Shown here piece by piece: positions 1-4,657 of a stretch of 6,699 bases of DNA. The stretch covers positions 1-6,699 of the forward strand of contig CAJQJI010000001.1 of NCBI GenBank assembly GCA_905478675.1. Reading direction: 5' to 3'. The notes under the pieces were generated by a model that worked only from the letters and a program-made list of their open reading frames with translations, did no database searches and had not been told where the DNA came from. Both the position numbers and the translations under genes were made by a program. How positions within the stretch are numbered: position 1 is the stretch's first letter; each line of letters begins with the position of its first letter. Origin of the DNA: Candidatus Altimarinota bacterium. Lineage in GTDB: Bacteria > Patescibacteriota > Gracilibacteria > UBA4473.

Positions 1-2
1 CG

Positions 3-290
3 GCGCGCGATGCCGCGATCGTGTTCACCGGCGTTCCGCTGGCGCTGGTCGGCGGCGTCCTGGCGCTCGTGCTGCGCGGCATGCCCTTCTCGATCTCGGC
101 CGCCGTGGGCTTCATCGCCTTATCCGGCATCGCGGTCCTCAACGGGCTGGTCATGGTGACTTCGATCCAGGATTTGATGCGCAACGGCGTGGATCGAGTG
201 ACGGCGAGCCGTGACGGCGCCCTGGCCCGGCTCCGGCCCGTCGCGATGACGGCACTTGTAGCGTCGCTCGGCTTCGTGCCGATGGCGCTT
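3..290 (+). CDS. Internal fragment of a CusA/CzcA-type RND heavy-metal efflux pump
   Basis: This reads as 96 codons in one frame, open at the window edge and lacking both ends. The text matches the C-terminal half of heavy-metal RND pumps: an FTGVPLALVGG helix start, SAAVGFIALSGIAVLNG, then GALARLRPVAMTALVASLGF and VPMAL. In intact family members (inner-membrane proton antiporters of about 1,000-1,050 residues that work in a tripartite CusCBA/CzcCBA complex) the next residues are ATGTGAEVQRPLATVV. Here homology stops at Leu (288-290). A GTG at 21 is an internal valine, not a start. G+C is about 70% by count, against about 40-45% for what follows, so the piece is foreign to its neighbour. The apparent reading frame continues to 449 only by chance through the antisense of lysS. 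Family assignment is secure; which metal is exported cannot be told. Confidence 0.85.
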
Positions 291-296
291 GGCATC
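285..296. other. Abrupt chimeric junction between RND fragment and lysS
   Basis: Rightward RND homology ends at the codon 288-290. Leftward lysS homology (AGGDDDA, matching the family's A-x-GDDEA) ends at the codon 291-293. Base composition drops at the same place, from about 70% G+C to about 40-45%. No inverted repeat, target duplication, att-like sequence or integrase lies at the join. Both genes are cut inside conserved domains. This fits an artificial join of two genomes better than a biological insertion, although a real rearrangement cannot be excluded from sequence alone. Confidence 0.8.
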
Positions 297-1670
297 ATCA
301 TCGCCACCAGCTCTAAAACCGGCTTGTTTCTCAAGCAAAGCGCGTTGAATTTGTGGATCAATCAATTCCCCGTACGCATTAATCACCTCCCAACCAGCAA
401 TAAGTACCTGAAAACAACTGGCCGTGCCGTCACCATTTGGTGCCGCTAACGGTTTTAAGTCTTCTGGATAATCCAACACAAATGTAGGTTCAATTAATAA
501 AGGTCTCGCTGTTTTTTTGTAAATATCGTCTAGCAAGTTAGCGCGTCCAACGCCCTCAATTTGGTCTACGCCCACTTCAGTCGCTTTCGCTCGTACTTCA
601 TCATCTGTTGCCGAAAACATATCAAAGTCGGCAAACTCTTTAAGCAAATCGGCAAACTTACGTTTCGCAAACGGTTTCGCAAAATCAATTTCATGCTCGG
701 TATCAAATTTATCTTTCACCGTAAATTTCGTTTTTCCAAAAACTTGCTGAGCAATTTCACGCAACATGGTTTCGTTCCACTCTAAATTTTGTTCGAATGA
801 GACATAAGCCGCATACCACTCAAGCATGGTAAACTCTTGTAAATGAGAAGGATCCGTACCTTCATTACGAAAGCATTTTCCAATTTCAAATACACGTTCA
901 ATGCCCCCAGAACAAACAATTTTTAACGGCAACTCTAAGGCAATCCGTAAATGGAAATCATGATCTAAAGCATTATGATGGGTTTCAAACGTTTTAGCCA
1001 TAGCCCCGCCGGCTTGTGGAGTTAAAATAGAGGTTTCAACTTCCATAAAATCACGCGCTTCATAAAAATCACGTATGGCTTTAACGACTTTCGAGCGAAT
1101 GCAAAAACGCTCAAAGGTGTCTTTATTAGAAATCAAATCGAGATTTCGTTCTCGGTAACAAGCCTCCTTGTCGCTTAAACCATGCCATTTTTCTGGCAAA
1201 GGACGCAATGACTTAGAAAGTGGCGTCACCCGCAAAGCCATCAACGTCGGCTCACCGTGCTTCGTTTTAAAACATTCGCCTTTAAAGCCGGCAAAATCGC
1301 CTAAATCTAAAGCTTTCAAAAGGGGTTTAAAATTATCACCTAAAAGCGATTTAGCGACACAAATCTGGAAATCCCCACTCACATCACGAATACTTAAAAA
1401 CGCTAACTTCCCCATTTCTCGCATTGCCACAATTCGCCCAGCCATTGATTTTAGGTCTTTGCCTGAATCTTCTAAACTATCGGTCAATGGCTCGGTAAAA
1501 TCAGCCATAATATCACTTGCCTCACGCAGGGAATTTTGCTCACAAAAAGCGGTGGCTTGCGAGGCCGTATGTGTACGCTCAAAAGCTTTAGCGTAGGGAG
1601 GAAAGCCCAGCGCCTCCCAATCAGCAATCTTTTGTTTTCGTTCGGTAATTAATCGGTTATCTTCGCTCAT
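291..1670 (-). CDS. lysS: Lysyl-tRNA synthetase, class II, 3'-truncated at the junction
   Basis: LysS charges tRNA-Lys with lysine using ATP in the cytoplasm. An N-terminal anticodon-binding OB-fold occupies roughly residues 70-165 (MAGRIVAMREMGKLAFLSIRD), followed by the family linker LPEKWHGLSDKEACYRERN. The class II core shows motif 1 around residues 186-220 (ending EVETSILTPQAGGA) and motif 2 at 267-289 (FRNEG...EFTMLEWYAAY, with Arg268). It then runs through GWEVINAYGELIDP (426-439) to GGDDDA at 455-460. About 45-50 residues are missing, including motif 3 (GIGIDR-type) that binds ATP. The 56 further codons that stay open down to position 120 are antisense RND sequence. Variants include R-N-LDL for the usual RYLDL, and ALELPLK for APELYLK. 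The ATG at 1670 is preceded by A/T-rich sequence with no Shine-Dalgarno site; a TTAAAT at 1681-1676 could be a -10 box giving a nearly leaderless mRNA. It is divergent from recF. Confidence 0.95.
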
Positions 1671-1752
1671 AAATTATTTAAGTTTAACGGCTTAGAGCGT
1701 ACTAATTGGCGCATATTTAACAAGCCAGACTCGCACTTGAAAATAAGTCGAG

Positions 1753-1758
1753 TACAAT
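1753..1758 (+). promoter_or_regulatory. Putative -10 box (TACAAT) of recF; leaderless start
   Basis: TACAAT ends five bases before the first recF ATG at 1764. The usual 6-7 base spacing from -10 to the transcription start would therefore put the first transcribed base on or next to that ATG. No AGGAGG-like site precedes the ATG, which agrees with leaderless translation. No convincing -35 box is seen 16-18 bp upstream. The 93-bp region 1671-1763 must also carry the leftward lysS promoter. Confidence 0.5.
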
Positions 1759-1763
1759 AGCGC

Positions 1764-2834
1764 ATGATGCAACTCAAGCACCTTCAAGTACAAGATTTTA
1801 GAAATTATCCGCAAAAGCAGTGGAATTTCACTGCCAATCAAATTGTTTTTTGTGGCCCAAACGGCCAAGGTAAAACGAATGTACTTGAAGCTATCAGCCT
1901 ACTAAGTGTCGGTAAAAGTTGGAGAGAACAAACGGCTAGCGATCTTATTTATGAACAAGCACCTACAGACAGTTTTTCGGCCCACATAAAAGGCAAAACG
2001 GATGCAAAAACTTGGTTAGAAATTTTTGTTGAACCGCGTAAACGCCAGTTTATTAAAAACGAAAAACCAACCACTCGCACTCGTTTTTTTGGCCAACTCC
2101 CCACCCTTCTTTTTTGCCCAGAATTTATTTATTTGTTTAGCGGCCCAAAGGCGAACCGAACCCAGTTTTTTGATCGTTTTCTCATTCAAGTATCGCCGAG
2201 CTATCGCGAAAATTTACTAAAAGCTACCAAAGCCCATAAACATAAAACGCGTATTTTGAGACAATCCGAATTATTTGAATCTCAAACCACCGATCAGCTT
2301 CGCCCTTGGAATGAAATTCTCTGCCAAACCATGCCAGCCCTGCAGACAGAAAAACTTAAACTAATCGAGTCACTTAAAGAGAGTTTACAACAAGAACTCA
2401 ACGAAATTAGCCAAAAAAAAGACGCCGTAGCCCTTGATATCAAAAAGGCAGTTAACGTTGAATATACCTACGAAAATCTTAAAAACTGGCTTGAACAAAA
2501 CCAAATGCGTGAAATCGCCGCTCAAAAAAACTTCATTGCCCCAGGACGAGACGACTGGACCTTTAGTTTACGAGACCGACCACTTAATGCCACGGCCTCT
2601 CGCGGCGAGGAACGTTCGGTTTTACTCGCCCTTTTAGCGGCCCAGAAAAAACTCTTAAGCGAAATCACCCATACGAGCCCTATTCTATTACTCGATGATG
2701 TTTTCTCGGAACTAGATGATACTCGCCAACGCCATTTAGAGCACCTGTGCGCTGGCAGCCAAGTTTTTTTTAGCACCACCCACAAAGAACACTTCAACGG
2801 CTTTAGCGGAGAAATTCAGGTATTTGAGTTGTAG
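1764..2834 (+). CDS. recF: RecF, gap-repair ATPase (SMC/ABC-like)
   Basis: RecF, with RecO and RecR, promotes RecA loading at single-stranded gaps and stalled forks. The 356-residue product is close to the family norm. Seen in order: N-terminal LKHLQVQDFRNY, Walker A GPNGQGKTN (31-39), a helical lid with FFDRFLIQVSPSYRENLLK in place of the usual RRxFLD-type segment, an ABC signature ASRGEERSVLLAL (278-290) where many RecF proteins have ASQGQQR, Walker B plus D-loop PILLLDDVFSELD (306-318), and a switch histidine at 340 (STTH). All ATPase elements look intact. ATG ATG begins the frame, and the first fits the -10 spacing. It ends in tandem TAGTAG. Unlike the common dnaA-dnaN-recF-gyrB arrangement, it stands alone between lysS and a repeat region, so it is probably transcribed on its own. 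Confidence 0.96.
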   Translation: MMQLKHLQVQDFRNYPQKQWNFTANQIVFCGPNGQGKTNVLEAISLLSVGKSWREQTASDLIYEQAPTDSFSAHIKGKTDAKTWLEIFVEPRKRQFIKNEKPTTRTRFFGQLPTLLFCPEFIYLFSGPKANRTQFFDRFLIQVSPSYRENLLKATKAHKHKTRILRQSELFESQTTDQLRPWNEILCQTMPALQTEKLKLIESLKESLQQELNEISQKKDAVALDIKKAVNVEYTYENLKNWLEQNQMREIAAQKNFIAPGRDDWTFSLRDRPLNATASRGEERSVLLALLAAQKKLLSEITHTSPILLLDDVFSELDDTRQRHLEHLCAGSQVFFSTTHKEHFNGFSGEIQVFEL

Positions 2835-2840
2835 TAGCGC

Positions 2841-2851
2841 GTCTTTTCGAC
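2841..2851 (+). repeat. Extra direct copy of the element's terminal 11 bp
   Basis: GTCTTTTCGAC is identical to 2919-2929, the left end of the palindromic element, and starts 7 bases past the recF stop codon. It could be a remnant of an earlier or longer copy, or chance; 11 identical bases 78 bp apart make a relation to the element likely. Confidence 0.5.
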
Positions 2852-2857
2852 AAACTC

Positions 2858-2879
2858 ATTTTTTGTTTAAAGAAAAAAT
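2858..2879. repeat. 22-bp A/T palindrome downstream of recF
   Basis: The sequence is A, six T, G, TTTAAA, G, six A, T. It equals its own reverse complement except at the two G positions. As RNA it could form a 7-bp A-U stem with an 8-base loop, but no U-tract follows, so it is a poor intrinsic terminator. An A/T-rich bend or protein site is equally possible. It lies 24 bp after the recF stop. Confidence 0.55.
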
Positions 2880-2918
2880 TCTCGAATTGTTAAAGTAATA
2901 AGAGGCGCTTCCCAATTT

Positions 2919-3052
2919 GTCTTTTCGACCGAAATTTATAAATCAAAGCTAAAATAGAGCGGAGAAAACTTCCTCATATCTTTTTTAAGACAAAAATCGA
3001 AGATCTCTCCACTCCTTTTTAAACTTGAGGTAGAGACTTCGGTCGAGAAGAC
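2919..3052. repeat. 134-bp palindromic intergenic element (MITE/REP-like)
   Basis: The ends GTCTTTTCGACCGAA (2919-2933) and TTCGGTCGAGAAGAC (3038-3052) are inverted repeats matching at 14 of 15 positions. A second nested pair lies inside: 2961-2972 (GGAGAAAACTTC) against the complement of 2999-3010 (GGAGAGATCTTC), 10 of 12. At the centre is a small TCTT/AAGA hairpin. From memory, the TTTCGACCG end and the GGAGTGGAGAGATCT core resemble a widespread intergenic repeat style (GTCATTTCGACCG...GGAGAAATCTC) seen in Bacteroidetes and candidate-phylum genomes. No coding frame is present. An extra copy of the first 11 bases, GTCTTTTCGAC, sits at 2841-2851. It is probably a non-autonomous mobile or REP-type element; it may also end the recF and dus transcripts, which converge here. 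Confidence 0.7.
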
Positions 3053-3113
3053 GTTCTAAGGGGTAGATTTCCGCGGAAGATACAGCAAACTGAGTCTACC
3101 TCGCAATGACGAG
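3027..3113. repeat. Hairpin cluster with TCATTGCGAG-type end, downstream of dus
   Basis: GGTAGA (3062-3067) pairs with TCTACC (3095-3100). Between them is the perfect palindrome TTCCGCGGAA (3069-3078). GAGGTAGA (3027-3034) also complements TCTACCTC (3095-3102), so two stems compete for the same arm. A last hairpin, CTCG at 3100-3103 with CGAG at 3110-3113, closes the loop CAATGA. Read leftward this end is CTCGTCATTGCGAG, like the CGTCATTGCGAG repeats familiar from several bacterial groups. It ends two bases before the dus stop codon, so it would form the 3' end of the dus mRNA. Together with the preceding element it fills most of the 280-bp gap 2835-3114, which has no credible gene. Confidence 0.55.
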
Positions 3114-3114
3114 C

Positions 3115-4095
3115 CTATGCTTGTTCTTCCAATATCTCCTTAAAAATTATTTCCATTTCCGCTCGAGTTTCGAGTCGAATCAAACGATCACGAAACACCG
3201 ACGCCCCGCGAAACCCGCGACAAAAATGGGCAAAGTGTTTACGCAGCTCAATCATCGCCCATTTTTCACTTTTGTATTCCGTGGCTAAGTCGGCATGACG
3301 ACGAAAGAAATCTATTTGTTCTGGTAAAGACGGTTTAGGGGAAATAGCTTCACCATTAAAAACTTGTCGAGTTTGTTTAAAAATCCACGGATTACGCCAA
3401 CTCGCTCGGCCAATCATCACTCCATCTAAATTTTGTAATCGGTTTTTAGCAATCATCGCCGAGGTAATATCACCATTCCCAATAACCGGAATAGACAAAT
3501 TTTCTTTTACCTCATAAATTTTACTCCAATCCGCATTCCCACTAAATTTTTGCTTTGTGGTTCGACCATGAATCGCCAACCAAGAAATACCGGCATCTTC
3601 AAAACGTTTAGCCGTCTCAATCAAAGCCACATCATCATAAAATCCTAACCGCATTTTCACCGTAACCGGCAAAGAGGTAGATTTAACCAACGCCTTAATC
3701 ATCGCCGCCGTAGCCGCCGGATCTTGTAATAAAGCCGAACCATGCCCAGAGCCTACGACTTTAGGCGATGGGCAGCCTAAATTAAGATCAATAAAATCAA
3801 TCCCCATTGGTTCTAAAATTTTAGCACTCTCAATAAACGCTTCCGCTTCACTCCCAAATAATTGTACCCCGTAATAATTTAATTCTTCTGGTACAAACTC
3901 AATCATGTGTCGAGTTTTTTCACTCCCACGACGCAAAGCTTCCGCCGAGATCAGCTCTGAGACCAGTATCGTAGAGGGTTCAATTTCTTTAATTAGACGT
4001 CGAAAGGGGCTTTCCGTATACCCCGCCATTGGCGCCAAAACCAGCAATGGCTGGCTGGCATCTTTAATCCAATCTGGGAAAACCGTTGCGCTCAC
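3115..4095 (-). CDS. dus: tRNA-dihydrouridine synthase (DusB-like)
   Basis: This FMN enzyme reduces uridine to dihydrouridine in tRNA loops using NADPH. The 326 residues cover the whole family. Seen: FMN-site LAPMAG (20-25), catalytic Cys108 in LNLGCPSPKV (the DusB norm is nearer GCPxKKV; Lys112 is kept), KMRLGF (147-152), IHGRT (175-179), IGNGD (205-209), MIGR (227-230) followed by NPWIF, and a C-terminal helical tRNA-binding part with LRKHFAHFCRGFRGA (284-298). The start is GTG at 4095-4093. No in-frame ATG lies in the 30 bases upstream, and the first downstream Met is inside the flavin motif, so GTG is favoured. There is no Shine-Dalgarno site; TATTTT at 4115-4110 could be a -10 box with a leader of under 10 bases. 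It stops with TAG just beside the hairpin cluster. Which uridine it modifies is not decided by sequence. Confidence 0.93.
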   Translation of the reverse strand: MSATVFPDWIKDASQPLLVLAPMAGYTESPFRRLIKEIEPSTILVSELISAEALRRGSEKTRHMIEFVPEELNYYGVQLFGSEAEAFIESAKILEPMGIDFIDLNLGCPSPKVVGSGHGSALLQDPAATAAMIKALVKSTSLPVTVKMRLGFYDDVALIETAKRFEDAGISWLAIHGRTTKQKFSGNADWSKIYEVKENLSIPVIGNGDITSAMIAKNRLQNLDGVMIGRASWRNPWIFKQTRQVFNGEAISPKPSLPEQIDFFRRHADLATEYKSEKWAMIELRKHFAHFCRGFRGASVFRDRLIRLETRAEMEIIFKEILEEQA

Positions 4096-4129
4096 AATAT
4101 TTAAGGCGTAAAATAAAACATGACTTTTT

Positions 4130-4135
4130 TATAAA
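4130..4135 (+). promoter_or_regulatory. Putative -10 box (TATAAA) of the small membrane protein gene
   Basis: TATAAA lies 11 bases before the ATG at 4147, so the leader would be about five bases or less, with no room for a ribosome binding site. No clear -35 is seen. The 51-bp gap to the divergent dus start must hold both promoters. Confidence 0.4.
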
Positions 4136-4146
4136 AGACGACACAA

Positions 4147-4599
4147 ATGTCTACTCAAATCCCAAATACTCCCGCTCCGAAACCAAATGTTACGCCCGCA
4201 CCAAAAGTAAAAGAACCGGTGTTTGATAACCCAGCAGACAACCTTAAGCCAGAAGAAATGAACTCAAAATTCCAAAAAGTAAGCGAAAAAGCGCAAGCGC
4301 AGCTACATAATATGGAAAACAGTTTTGTTTCGCTGTCTTCACAACGACAACTAAATTTTATTTTAGGAAGTTTAATTATTATTGCGGCCCTTACCGCCGC
4401 CTTTGGAATGCTGATCTCAATTATTTTAGGGACTTTTATGATCGTTCAAGCGGTAACTGGCAACATGTTGCTCAATGACTTTTTTGATAAAATGGATCAA
4501 CAGCAAAAAAAATGGCTGATTCCAGCCCTTATTGGCATCGCCGCTTTTATTTTTATCGCTTATATTATTATTGGCTTTGTTGGGGTAAGCGAAAGCTAA
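4147..4599 (+). CDS. Small proline-rich, multi-pass membrane protein of unknown function
   Basis: I do not recognise this 150-residue protein. The first 35 residues are rich in Pro and Lys (NTPAPKPNVTPAPKVKEP) and look disordered. Residues 36-66 are a polar, probably helical segment (FQKVSEKAQAQLHNMENSF). A long hydrophobic stretch at 69-105 could be two short helices or a hairpin, a charged Asp/Gln/Lys loop follows (110-122), and a final helix spans 123-146. There is no signal-peptide cleavage pattern, so the N-terminus is probably cytoplasmic. The R-x-L-N-x-I-L-G...VTGN...DFF pattern faintly recalls DUF2892 (YgaP-type) membrane domains, but this is weak. The start is ATG without a Shine-Dalgarno site, behind a TATAAA box. 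It faces the VirD4-like gene across a shared terminator, so it is not co-transcribed with it. Confidence 0.8.
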   Translation: MSTQIPNTPAPKPNVTPAPKVKEPVFDNPADNLKPEEMNSKFQKVSEKAQAQLHNMENSFVSLSSQRQLNFILGSLIIIAALTAAFGMLISIILGTFMIVQAVTGNMLLNDFFDKMDQQQKKWLIPALIGIAAFIFIAYIIIGFVGVSES

Positions 4600-4621
4600 A
4601 AACGAACCTTTAGAGGAAAAT

Positions 4622-4657
4622 AAAAAGACCAAGCTTAAACGGCTTTGGTCTTTTTTT
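4622..4657. terminator. Bidirectional rho-independent terminator
   Basis: AAAAAGACCAA (4622-4632) pairs perfectly over 11 bp with TTGGTCTTTTT (4645-4655). Inside, GC on each side can add two pairs with one bulged T. Rightward the stem runs into seven T (4651-4657). Leftward it runs into TTTTTATTTTC. It therefore serves both the small membrane gene (stop at 4599) and the convergent ATPase, whose TAA stop (4658-4656) overlaps the T-run. Confidence 0.9.

Noticed and set aside
120..290. The extra 56 codons at the lysS C-terminus
   Set aside because: They are antisense of the RND coding sequence and lack LysS motif 3, so the gene is treated as truncated at 291.
21..449. Open frame running from the RND fragment through 449 as one protein
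   Set aside because: After about 290 it is the antisense of lysS and matches nothing in RND pumps; the continuation is accidental.
1168..1596. Long rightward open frame inside lysS
   Set aside because: It is a shadow of the conserved lysS coding strand, with no recognisable motif.
2835..2918. Intrinsic terminator directly after recF
   Set aside because: Only weak A-U stems (such as ACAAA/TTTGT) exist and no good G+C stem with a following U-tract; the palindromic element is a better candidate for ending the transcript.
2835..3114. CRISPR array or tRNA in the repeat-rich gap
   Set aside because: The repeats are inverted and not regularly spaced, and no cloverleaf pattern is seen.
3106..3288. 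Possible small rightward gene starting beside the hairpin cluster
   Set aside because: It lies almost wholly antisense to conserved dus sequence and has no promoter or ribosome site.
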